A stretch of 64,000 nt of DNA from Saprospiraceae bacterium (lineage in GTDB: Bacteria; Bacteroidota; Bacteroidia; Chitinophagales; Saprospiraceae): contig JAHDFP010000010.1 in assembly GCA_020628095.1 (NCBI GenBank), positions 86,005-150,004 of the forward strand, in the 5' to 3' direction. A program made the position numbers and the translations under genes. Shown here piece after piece: positions 42,373 through 50,491 of the stretch (position 1 is its first letter; each line of letters starts with the position of its first letter). The notes beneath the pieces are model-generated. The model saw only the letters and a list, made by a program, of their open reading frames with translations, searched no databases and was not told where the DNA came from.

Positions 42373-42708
42373 TCATGCAAACAGATTTTGATCGAGGTGT
42401 TCTCCAGGATGCCAAAAGACTTCTTTGAAATTTTGGATTTTGTTATTGACTACAACAATGCCTTCTTGCTCCAGTAACTCTTGCATAATCGTCGGCGTCG
42501 GGAATTGCATACGTCCTGATAATTCACCTTTTCTATTGACGACACGATGAGCGGGTATACTAAGAAGGGAGGACTTGTTAAGTGCCCAACCGACCATGCG
42601 TGCCGATCCTAAGGCCAAAAAATCAGCTATGGCCCCATAGTTTGTTACCCTACCAAAAGGAATACTCTTGGTTACCTCGTAGACATTATTGAAATAGGAG
42701 TCCTTCAT
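42373..42708 (-). CDS. Alkyltransferase-like (ATL) DNA-binding protein
   Basis: 111 residues, equivalent to the DNA-binding domain of O6-methylguanine methyltransferase. VTKSIPFGRVTNYGAIADFLALGSARMVGWAL is the wHTH, and IPAHRVVNRKGELSG corresponds to the PCHRV active site with Ala53 in place of Cys. It therefore cannot accept the alkyl group; ATL proteins bind alkylated bases and hand them to nucleotide excision repair. Typical ATL length. It heads the leftward operon and diverges from 42732 with only 23 bases between starts. Confidence 0.88.
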   Translation of the reverse strand: MKDSYFNNVYEVTKSIPFGRVTNYGAIADFLALGSARMVGWALNKSSLLSIPAHRVVNRKGELSGRMQFPTPTIMQELLEQEGIVVVNNKIQNFKEVFWHPGEHLDQNLFA

Positions 42709-42731
42709 AGATCGAAACAGAAATAATACCT

Positions 42732-43283
42732 TTGCAAAAAAAGAAATTATTGCTCAAACAAAAAGTATTAGCTCAAAATATTACCAACCTTACGGATGCT
42801 AGATATTTTGCAGCTTGGGGAGTAGACTATTTGAGTTTTAACTCTATCCCTGATTCGGACTATTATATGGCTCCCGATAAGATCAAAGAAATAAAAGAAT
42901 GGGTAGAAGGTCCTCAATGTTTGGTCGAAGCCAATGCGCTGGAGTTTGATGATCTCGCGGACGGTTTTATCTTATCTAATGTATACAGTTCTCTTCCTAT
43001 TGTCAAAGAGACTTTCTACCGTATACACTTTGATGATCTCATCAAGGGTCTACCAGATGGAAAATATATATCCGATATATCTGAGGCGCAATTATCTCAG
43101 CTTGATAAAGTGGATACGGCTCATTTGGATGTTTTCTTTAATATTTCTGAACTAGCAGTAGATAGTATCGAGCAATTACAAAATTATGGATTGGTGATAC
43201 AGGGAGGAGAAGAAGACAAAATTGGAGTCAAGAGTTTTGATGAGTTAGATTTATTATTTGAGTATCTCATTGACGAAAAATAG
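42732..43283 (+). CDS. TrpF-like (phosphoribosylanthranilate isomerase-like) protein without catalytic Cys
   Basis: 183 residues, TTG start. VLAQNITNLTDARYFAAWGVDYLSFNSI aligns with the first strand of TrpF (KICGIT...DA...GAD..GF), but the Lys-x-Cys is replaced by L-A-Q. Later GLVIQGGEEDKIGVKSFDELDLLFEYL resembles the C-terminal phosphate-binding region of the barrel. No tryptophan gene is nearby. I infer a degenerate TIM-barrel protein, possibly a Bacteroidota-specific relative with another role. Confidence in the gene is high, in the family moderate. Confidence 0.68.
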   Translation: MQKKKLLLKQKVLAQNITNLTDARYFAAWGVDYLSFNSIPDSDYYMAPDKIKEIKEWVEGPQCLVEANALEFDDLADGFILSNVYSSLPIVKETFYRIHFDDLIKGLPDGKYISDISEAQLSQLDKVDTAHLDVFFNISELAVDSIEQLQNYGLVIQGGEEDKIGVKSFDELDLLFEYLIDEK

Positions 43284-43384
43284 ATTGCTCTTATGAAAAC
43301 ATAACACCGTATGAGGTACTATATTTGCCTGAACACTTTTAATTTATATCATTTTGCATTCATTATAGTTACGAAACCATTAAT

Positions 43385-45853
43385 ATGAAAAAACACATCA
43401 TTAAAGCATTTCTGACATCGATTATACTTTCATCATTCATCATAATCGAAGTTGGTTCTTTCGAATCAATATTTCAAAATCTCAAAAAATATAACGAAGA
43501 ATATTATCCAGAAAAAGTCTACCTACATACGGATAGGAGCGTCTATGCCAAGGAGGATACCATTTGGATAAAGACATACCTTGTCAATGGAATAACACAC
43601 AAGCCTAATACGGGTTCCCGAATTGTGCACATTGACCTTATAGATCCAGATAAAAGGGTAGTTGCGCAACAGTTGGCCTATGTGGAGGAGATAGGTTCTG
43701 CCAATGATATAATCACGGGACGAGAATGGAGGGCTGGAAAATATTTGTTACGGGGATATACTAAAGAGAATACTGTTTCCAGTAAAGAATATATTTTTCA
43801 AAAAGAGATTGAGTTATTGGATATTAACGAAGAATACAAGCGATACGAAGAAAACTTTGGTCAAGGCAATATTGAAAGTGAAATGAACACTAGTGATATC
43901 CAGTTAAGGTTTTTTCCAGAAGGAGGACAGTTTGTTAATGGTGTAAAGAATCGTCTGGCTATGAAGTTAAAAGGTATCAGCGTTTCTGGAATAAAAGGAT
44001 ATGTAGAAGATAGTGATGGTAACAAAATATCGGATTTCAAGATATACGAATTTGGTTATGGGTCTATTAATATGACTCCTGAACAGGGAAAAAAATATAG
44101 AGCTATCATTGATTTCGATGGAAAGAAAAACACCTTTGACCTGCCTATGGCTCAAGATAAAGGTTATGCGATGTTAGTGAATAGTAGATTTGAATCAATT
44201 GCTATTGACATCGTTGCAAGTCCTAACTCCAGCCTATCAGAGGGTACAATTATTGGTCATACTCGCGGTTCTGTGTTTTTAGAGAAAGAAGTTTCTGTAG
44301 ATGATAGTGGTATATTTTCGATTAAAATTCCCACTGATAATATGAAGGCTGGTATATCACACTTTACTTTTTTCAATGGAGATGGTCTTCCGGAATGTGA
44401 GAGATTAGTATTTGTCAATAATGAAAATGTTGATATAGAAATAGGTCTGGATAAGGAAGGTTATGGTAAAAGAGAAAAGGTAAAAATTGATATTGTAAGC
44501 GAAGAGACCTCGGATTCTGATTACGATTGTTCTTTGTCTGTGGTAGAACTCAATAACCTCAAAATAAACAATGCTACAAATATCAAAACCTGGTTATTAT
44601 TAAACTCTGACCTAAGAGGGCACATAGAAAATGCGACATATTTTTTCGAAAAAGAAAAGGACTATAAGCGTGCTTACCTATTAGATCATGTTATGATGAC
44701 TAATGGTTGGAGAAGGTTTACTTGGTCAGATATGTTGGATTCGGATTCTTTTAGAGAAGAAAACGTAGCTAGAGAAAAAGGTCTTTATGTAAATGGAAGA
44801 ACGACCAAAAAGTTATTTTCTGATAATGGGCAGAAATCGAAATGTGTACTAACATTTATGGATAATAATTTTACTGAGCAGGAGTTGGTTTCGGATGATG
44901 AGGGGTACTTTTCATTTGGTCCTTATACTTCTTTTGATACTTTGGATGCGATCTTACAGGCTAGAAGGTTCAAGAGTGGTAATGAAGGACTAGAAGGTAA
45001 TAAAAAGTTAAAAATAGAAATTATAGACGAAGACATAAGTCCAGAAGTTGTGTGGGAATCATTAAGTGCGAATAATTCTGATTATGATGCCTTTAGCAAC
45101 TTTGTAGTTAATAACAAAACAGCACAGGTACTCAAGGATCAATATCACATGATGTCTGTAGAGCTGGATGAGATAATCATAAAGGCGAAACGTAATACGG
45201 CAGAAAAGAGGGTACAAAAAGTCAGGAAAAGCTTGTCAGCTTATAATAGCCCGACACATACTAAGACCTTTGAAGAGGGTGAAAATTTCAGATACCCTGA
45301 TGTCTATCAGATGCTAGAGACCATGCCAGGAATCCGAGTAGAGGGTTCTCCGGGAAGCAGAACTGTCGACCTTGGACGAGGTATTAAATCTTTCAATGCC
45401 TCCACAGAACCACTTTATTTGGTCAATGGTAGACCAACTGCATCACTGGAGGGTATATTACCCATAGAAGTTGACTTTATAGATGTACTGAAGGATGCCA
45501 ATGCCAGCGCCTATGGACTAAGAGGTGCTAACGGCGTAATAGCGGTTTACACTACATCGAGAAGAACTTCCATAATAGACCGTAAAGATGGAATTGTCAG
45601 TTTGAAACTTAACGGATTCTACTCGGGAAGAGAGTTCTACTCTACTGATTATTCTGGGGTGGTATCTAAGGTATATACGCCTGATATGCGTACAACCTTA
45701 CATTGGGATCCATTGATAAAAATTTCTCCGTCCTCAAAAAGTAGTGAAGAGTTTTATACTGGAGATATTACTGGGGAGTTTATGGTGATAATCGAAGGGA
45801 TCAATAGTGATGGCGAGGTACTACATAAGACCCAAACCTTTGTAGTACATTAG
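43385..45853 (+). CDS. Macroglobulin-domain (MG2) protein fused to a TonB-receptor plug-like domain
   Basis: 822 residues. After an N-terminal signal/anchor (IIKAFLTSIILSSFIIIEVG) comes YPEKVYLHTDRSVYAKEDTIWIKTYLV, the MG2-type opening common in large Bacteroidota envelope proteins, then several beta-sandwich repeats. Near the C-terminus YQMLETMPGIRVEGSPGS, LYLVNGRPT and IDVLKDANASAYGLRGANGVIAVYT are the plug domain of TonB receptors, but no beta-barrel follows. It may associate with a receptor or act as a periplasmic adaptor. It stands alone between the TrpF-like gene and the repeat protein. A possible -7 box TATATTTG lies at 43320-43327, without a good -33 partner. Confidence 0.82.
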   Translation: MKKHIIKAFLTSIILSSFIIIEVGSFESIFQNLKKYNEEYYPEKVYLHTDRSVYAKEDTIWIKTYLVNGITHKPNTGSRIVHIDLIDPDKRVVAQQLAYVEEIGSANDIITGREWRAGKYLLRGYTKENTVSSKEYIFQKEIELLDINEEYKRYEENFGQGNIESEMNTSDIQLRFFPEGGQFVNGVKNRLAMKLKGISVSGIKGYVEDSDGNKISDFKIYEFGYGSINMTPEQGKKYRAIIDFDGKKNTFDLPMAQDKGYAMLVNSRFESIAIDIVASPNSSLSEGTIIGHTRGSVFLEKEVSVDDSGIFSIKIPTDNMKAGISHFTFFNGDGLPECERLVFVNNENVDIEIGLDKEGYGKREKVKIDIVSEETSDSDYDCSLSVVELNNLKINNATNIKTWLLLNSDLRGHIENATYFFEKEKDYKRAYLLDHVMMTNGWRRFTWSDMLDSDSFREENVAREKGLYVNGRTTKKLFSDNGQKSKCVLTFMDNNFTEQELVSDDEGYFSFGPYTSFDTLDAILQARRFKSGNEGLEGNKKLKIEIIDEDISPEVVWESLSANNSDYDAFSNFVVNNKTAQVLKDQYHMMSVELDEIIIKAKRNTAEKRVQKVRKSLSAYNSPTHTKTFEEGENFRYPDVYQMLETMPGIRVEGSPGSRTVDLGRGIKSFNASTEPLYLVNGRPTASLEGILPIEVDFIDVLKDANASAYGLRGANGVIAVYTTSRRTSIIDRKDGIVSLKLNGFYSGREFYSTDYSGVVSKVYTPDMRTTLHWDPLIKISPSSKSSEEFYTGDITGEFMVIIEGINSDGEVLHKTQTFVVH

Positions 45854-45974
45854 AAAGGCGAAATAAAACCACAGTTCAATACATTTTCTCGACAGTTCAT
45901 GACATCTAGGTTTATTAAGAGGGGATGATGATTCATATTTGAATTGTTATTTAAAATAATCTAATTAGTAAGTC

Positions 45975-47630
45975 ATGAAACGAACTGAAATTTTCAAACC
46001 ACTTTTATATTTATTAGTATTTATAGTATACTTTTTTTCATTGCCGATACCGGGATTTGCACAAAGTCCTCCACCGCCGCCTCCGCCTCCACCACCTACA
46101 GTTACTCCGCCACCAGCTCCTCCTGCGCCACCAGCTCCATCATCTCGAAGAATAGAAACATATAGTTCTTCTAGTATTTTTAGCTTTTTTGGAGGAGGTA
46201 AGACTAAAATAAGTTATGAGGATGGCGATGATAGTTTTAGTCTAGAATATGACGGAGAGGTAACTCTATCAGATGATGATAAGGATATCATTGGATTGTC
46301 TAATGGAGGTTTTATCAAACTGGAAAAGTCCTCTTTTGGTAAAAAAAGAAAGGTCATCATAGAGTCTAACAGAAAAGGCGAACTGAACAAAGAATACTAC
46401 GAAGGTCGGAAAGAAAAAAATTATGTTCCCGAGGGTCAGGAATGGCTGGCTGAGATATTACCAGAGGTAGTAAGAGTGACGACTATAGGTGCCAAAGGTC
46501 GAGTCAAAAGATTTATGGCTCAAGGCTCCGATGCTCTTATCCGTGAGGTAGGAAGACTGGAAAGTGACCATGTCATTGCAACCTACATAGATTTAGCTTT
46601 CGAAGAAGATCTCTATGATGATGACTATAATGAACTAGTAAGAGTTGCCAGCCAAAAAATAGAATCTGATCACTACCTATCAGAAGTATTAATCAATAGC
46701 AATGAACGTTTATTGACCTGCGAAGACTTTATTCAGACCTATATCAATGCGGCTAAGTCAATAGAATCGGATCATTATAAGAGTGAAGTCTTACAAGAGG
46801 CTATACAAAATGATAGATTGACGCATAGTCAGCTTTCTCATATTTTCACCATTATAGATGATATAGAGTCTGATCATTATCTGGCAGAAGTGTTATCTGA
46901 AGTCCTCGAAGAAAAACAACTGGTCGGTGACAATCAAAAACTATTTGTCAAAGTACTGGACGATATTAACTCTGATCATTATAAGACAGAGGTTATCTCA
47001 GAAGCAGTTAACGAAAGTCAATTAGATCATGACACATACATGATGTTGATAAGATCTATAAAAGATATAGGATCGGATCACTATAAGTCCGAAGCACTAA
47101 TAGAAGTCATCAATGAGGTAGAGATGAATGATGAGTTACTACAAAGTGTTCTTTCTAGTATAAATGACATAGAATCAGATCATTACTATGTAGAGATGAT
47201 CCGCGAGATACAAAGTGAAGTGGATGATCCGAAGCTCAGTAATCTGATGATAAAGGCTATCAATGAGAATATAGAATCTGATCACTACAAGTCCGAAGCG
47301 CTCACGACTGTATTGGATGATATGGACATGGAAGAGTTAGACGTAGATCAATTTATTAGTTCTATAGAGGATATAGAATCAGATCATTATCTCACTGAGG
47401 TAATAGATGATTTTGTATCAGAAAATGATCTCAATGAGTCACAGATGATAAGTCTGATAGAGAGTCTGGATGTGATAGAAAGTGACCATTACTTATCAGA
47501 AGTCCTTCAGAGTATCGCCGATCAAGTCAATGACCAGGGCGATAAGGTCAAAAAAGCATACCTCAAAGCAAGCAAGAACATCGAATCCGATGTCTACTAT
47601 GGCAGAACCATAAAGGCTTTAGACTTTTAA
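45975..47630 (+). CDS. Secreted protein with eleven 34-residue IESDHY repeats
   Basis: 551 residues: a signal peptide ending FAQ, a Pro-rich stretch (residues about 31-55), a beta-type segment, then eleven units beginning at residue 195 with a consensus IESDHYxSEVL. The first nine units are exactly 34 residues, the tenth 35, and the last is a 16-residue partial unit (IESDVYYGRTI). Each unit looks like two short helices, so the whole would be an alpha-solenoid of HEAT-like type. Similar SDY/SDH repeats occur, from memory, in some BlaR1/M56-linked proteins. It precedes a LytS kinase gene by 44 bases, suggesting a sensory or partner role. Confidence 0.85.
   Translation: MKRTEIFKPLLYLLVFIVYFFSLPIPGFAQSPPPPPPPPPPTVTPPPAPPAPPAPSSRRIETYSSSSIFSFFGGGKTKISYEDGDDSFSLEYDGEVTLSDDDKDIIGLSNGGFIKLEKSSFGKKRKVIIESNRKGELNKEYYEGRKEKNYVPEGQEWLAEILPEVVRVTTIGAKGRVKRFMAQGSDALIREVGRLESDHVIATYIDLAFEEDLYDDDYNELVRVASQKIESDHYLSEVLINSNERLLTCEDFIQTYINAAKSIESDHYKSEVLQEAIQNDRLTHSQLSHIFTIIDDIESDHYLAEVLSEVLEEKQLVGDNQKLFVKVLDDINSDHYKTEVISEAVNESQLDHDTYMMLIRSIKDIGSDHYKSEALIEVINEVEMNDELLQSVLSSINDIESDHYYVEMIREIQSEVDDPKLSNLMIKAINENIESDHYKSEALTTVLDDMDMEELDVDQFISSIEDIESDHYLTEVIDDFVSENDLNESQMISLIESLDVIESDHYLSEVLQSIADQVNDQGDKVKKAYLKASKNIESDVYYGRTIKALDF
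46557..47627 (+). repeat. Coding repeat array, 102-bp period, eleven units
   Basis: Within the 45975 gene, 102-bp units encode the 34-residue IESDHY repeat. Units differ at synonymous and non-synonymous positions, so this is an old protein repeat and not a recent DNA duplication. Confidence 0.8.
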
Positions 47631-47646
47631 TTCAAGTACTTGTTCG

Positions 47647-47675
47647 TCCAGTCATAGTTAACTAACTTGACTGGA
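47647..47675 (+). promoter_or_regulatory. Hairpin ending at the kinase start codon
   Basis: Inverted repeat TCCAGTCA (47647-47654) and TGACTGGA (47668-47675), loop 13 bases containing the palindrome TAGTTAACTA. The 3' arm ends on the A of the ATG at 47675, so folding would hide the start. Translational control is possible. Confidence 0.4.
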
Positions 47676-48703
47676 TGAATGAGTCTAGCTTAGACACCAA
47701 GGACATGCGAATCATTAAGTCTAAACTCTTTATCAGCACAATCATCTTTGTACTTGGATATAGTCTGTTTTCCTTTGTCTACAACTATGAGGAAAAGATT
47801 AGTTTTCGCCAGTTGTATTATGTTGTAGCTGGGATAATATCGGTCCTTACATTTTATATGGTGAGTCGCATATCCCTGTATTTAGATCAAAGAATATCGT
47901 GGATAGATAACCTTGGCCTGAGGTTGCTGTCTGGTATTCTTGTAGGGTATCTTATTTTCCTTTTCAGTTACACAGTATTAGTTCAGGTATATTCCATAAT
48001 TGCGGATTTGGAAAATAAAGAAGTCGTTTATAAGTTTTCCATATTATTGTTTTTGCTGAGTATTACTGGTAATGCCGTTTATTTAGTTTTCTTCAGTTAT
48101 AATCATTATGCAGAACAACAGTTACAATCTATACAACTGGAGAGTAAACAAATCAATCTTCAACTAGATGTGCTTAAGTCTCAGATAAGCCCCCATTTTT
48201 TATTTAATAACCTTAATACAATTTCCTTTCTGATAACAGAAGATGCAATTAAGGCCAAAACGTATATAAGGCAGATGGCGCATTGTTATAAGTATGTATT
48301 AGATAGTTATAATAAGGTACTAGTCAGATTGAGTGAAGAATTGTCATTCGTCAAGGCCTATCAGTTTTTAATACGTACAAGACATAATGATGCGGTAAGT
48401 ATAAAGAAGGAGTTGTCAGAAAAAGACCTTTCGGTGAAAGTTCCAGCCCTGAGTGTACAATTATTATTAGAAAATGCAGTCAAGCATAACATGGCGACGG
48501 CCGAGAATCCGTTAGTTATAAAAATACATTCTGACAACAACCATATTATCGTCAGTAACCCAAAGACAGAAAAAAGGTCTGCTAAGAAATCAACGGGCAT
48601 AGGATTAAAAAATATAATAGGTAGATACGCTCTGATTTCTAATCGGAATGTCGAAGTACAGGATGGAGATACTTTTGTAGTTAAATTACCTAAGATCTAT
48701 TGA
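47675..48703 (+). CDS. LytS-type sensor histidine kinase
   Basis: 342 residues. Four membrane segments (IIKSKLFISTIIFVLGYSLFSFVY, LYYVVAGIISVLTFYMV, LLSGILVGYLIFLFSYTVLV, FSILLFLLSITGNAVYLVFF) without an extra sensor domain, then LKSQISPHFLFNNLNTISFLI with the phospho-acceptor His174, the N-box VQLLLENAVKHNM and G-box TGIGLKNIIGRYAL. It should phosphorylate the LytTR regulator at 49730. The stop overlaps the TTG start of the kinase-like gene by 4 bases. The ligand is unknown; the repeat protein before it is a candidate partner. Confidence 0.92.
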   Translation: MNESSLDTKDMRIIKSKLFISTIIFVLGYSLFSFVYNYEEKISFRQLYYVVAGIISVLTFYMVSRISLYLDQRISWIDNLGLRLLSGILVGYLIFLFSYTVLVQVYSIIADLENKEVVYKFSILLFLLSITGNAVYLVFFSYNHYAEQQLQSIQLESKQINLQLDVLKSQISPHFLFNNLNTISFLITEDAIKAKTYIRQMAHCYKYVLDSYNKVLVRLSEELSFVKAYQFLIRTRHNDAVSIKKELSEKDLSVKVPALSVQLLLENAVKHNMATAENPLVIKIHSDNNHIIVSNPKTEKRSAKKSTGIGLKNIIGRYALISNRNVEVQDGDTFVVKLPKIY

Positions 48704-49719
48704 AAAGGTTTTTCATCAATCGGCCGTTATTTATTTTTTTAGGACCACTGGTAAGTGGAGTGATTATTTACTTATTGATACTTCTTTATCATAACGAGGT
48801 AAGGAATGTTATAGAGCTGTACGCAGACTCAGAATTACAACTATGTATTGTCATCGCCTTCTTAGTCCAAGAGACCACTAGAAGAACATTTTTGTTTTTC
48901 TATAGAGATAATGCTGCGCGAGCTCATAATCAAGATATGGTTTTTTATCTCGTTGTCAGTCTTACTATATCATTAGGCGTTATTGTTTTGTTAGTTAATC
49001 TGTTTTATAGGAAGATAGTTGGATTCTCACCTTCTTTCGAGGATTTGATTTTATTTATCAGCTTGTATGGAGTGATGTCCCTTTTTATTTCTTCGTTGCT
49101 ATTTAGTTACAACTATCTAAATCAGCAGAACAAAACAGCAATAAATAAGCAAAAAGAGATACGACAAGAAATCACTCAGGACTTTCATCAGTTCAGAGAT
49201 GGGATCAATCCGAATTTGCTTTTCGAAAGCCTTGAGGCCCTATTAGTGCTTATAGAAAATAATAATCCGCAATCTGAGGATCTTTTAGATAATATGGCCC
49301 AAGTGTATAGATATATACTTGCCCGTCGGTCAGTAGAGCTTATCGATATAAATAGTGAAATAGAAGTAACTAAGTCATTGATAAATATATTCGACTATTT
49401 GCCATCCGCAAAAATCAGGCTTGATGTGAAGGGTAAGATTGATTCTTTGATCATTCCAGGTACGCTGCTCAAGGTCGCAGAGACCATTACCCGAAAAAGT
49501 ATTACGTCTAAAAGTAGTAATGCTTTCATCAATCTGAGTATGAAAGATACTTTGATAGTAGTAGAGTTTAAGACGATGGAAAAACTGAATAGTCAAATAA
49601 CTATAGATGATTTTAATGATATCAAGAAGAGTTATCAGTTCTATACTGACACGCCTATAAAATTAGATAGGCGTACACCTTATACCGTTATTACACTTCC
49701 AGAGTTAAAAACCAACTAA
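48700..49719 (+). CDS. Degenerate LytS-like pseudokinase
   Basis: 339 residues with TTG start, four membrane segments like its neighbour and the same linker layout. The His box reads FRDGINPNLLFESLEALLVLI: the acceptor His is Asn172, F is Leu173, and the second Asn is Glu176. No N-box or G-box of the ATPase domain can be found in the C-terminal part (LLKVAETITRKSITSKSSNAF, then TPIKLDRRTPYTVITLP). It therefore should not be a kinase but may pair with the active kinase as a regulatory subunit. 10 bases before the regulator gene. Confidence 0.8.
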   Translation: MKRFFINRPLFIFLGPLVSGVIIYLLILLYHNEVRNVIELYADSELQLCIVIAFLVQETTRRTFLFFYRDNAARAHNQDMVFYLVVSLTISLGVIVLLVNLFYRKIVGFSPSFEDLILFISLYGVMSLFISSLLFSYNYLNQQNKTAINKQKEIRQEITQDFHQFRDGINPNLLFESLEALLVLIENNNPQSEDLLDNMAQVYRYILARRSVELIDINSEIEVTKSLINIFDYLPSAKIRLDVKGKIDSLIIPGTLLKVAETITRKSITSKSSNAFINLSMKDTLIVVEFKTMEKLNSQITIDDFNDIKKSYQFYTDTPIKLDRRTPYTVITLPELKTN

Positions 49720-49729
49720 CTAAGCAAAT

Positions 49730-50482
49730 ATGAAAGTACTTATTGTAGAGGATGAATACCCAGCGGCAAAAAAACTCGAGAAGTATCTCAATAAATACGA
49801 TCCTAATATAGAAGTGTTGACTATCACAGAATCTATAGAAGATACTGTGAAATGGCTTGCGAATAACCAAGAAAAAGTGTCTTTGATATTCATGGATATT
49901 CAATTACGAGATGGTCTTAGTTTTGAGATATTCTCGCAGATACAGGTTAGTAGGCCGATTATATTTACGACGGCTTATGATGAGTATGCTATAGATGCAT
50001 TTAGATTGAACAGTATAGATTATTTGCTTAAGCCGTTGACTTTTATGGGTCTGTCTCAGGCTATGAAAAAACTAAGTACGCTCAAACTCAGCCTCAGCGA
50101 AGTAGAGCACAGAACCCACGCCATCAAAAATATATCCGAAAAGAAATATAAGGATAGATTCTTAGTCAAACGCGGAAACAATATACAATCAATAAGCACC
50201 AATGAAGTGGCCTACTTTTTTGCAGAGGGAAGGACCGTATATCTCGTGACGCAAGATCAAAAAAAGTCTATCATAGATTATAAGTTACAGGCCTTAGACG
50301 AGGTATTAGATCCAGATGAGTTTTTTAGAGCGAATCGATCCTACATAATCAACTTTACGGCTATCAAGAATATAGCCGTGCACTCTAACAGTCGATTAAA
50401 AATTCACCTTAATATTGCGACAGAGGACATTATTGTGAGCCGTGAGAAAGTAGGCGAGTTCAAAGTATGGCTAGACAAATAA
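49730..50482 (+). CDS. LytTR family response regulator
   Basis: 250 residues. The receiver domain has KVLIVEDEYPAAKKL and LIFMDIQLRDGLSFEIF with phospho-acceptor Asp56, then IIFTTAYDEYAIDAFRLNSIDYLLKP. The LytTR DNA-binding domain follows (RFLVKRGNNIQSISTNEVAYFFAEGRTVYLVT, FFRANRSYIINFTAI). It completes a kinase / pseudokinase / regulator operon and probably controls envelope genes nearby. Convergent with the 50492 gene by 9 bases. Confidence 0.95.
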   Translation: MKVLIVEDEYPAAKKLEKYLNKYDPNIEVLTITESIEDTVKWLANNQEKVSLIFMDIQLRDGLSFEIFSQIQVSRPIIFTTAYDEYAIDAFRLNSIDYLLKPLTFMGLSQAMKKLSTLKLSLSEVEHRTHAIKNISEKKYKDRFLVKRGNNIQSISTNEVAYFFAEGRTVYLVTQDQKKSIIDYKLQALDEVLDPDEFFRANRSYIINFTAIKNIAVHSNSRLKIHLNIATEDIIVSREKVGEFKVWLDK

Positions 50483-50491
50483 CCTCTAAAA

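Noticed and set aside
43320..43327. Promoter -7 box TATATTTG before the MG2/plug gene
   Set aside because: Matches TAnnTTTG but no TTG lies at the right distance upstream, so not listed as a promoter.
45975..47630. CRISPR-like or tandem DNA repeat array
   Set aside because: The 102-bp units lie within one long reading frame and vary at DNA level; the conservation is at protein level.
47655..47675. Possible fifth MarR operator (ATAGTTAA-CTAAC-TTGACTGG)
   Set aside because: Only the left half matches; the right half belongs to the hairpin at 47647-47675 and the site is outside the island.
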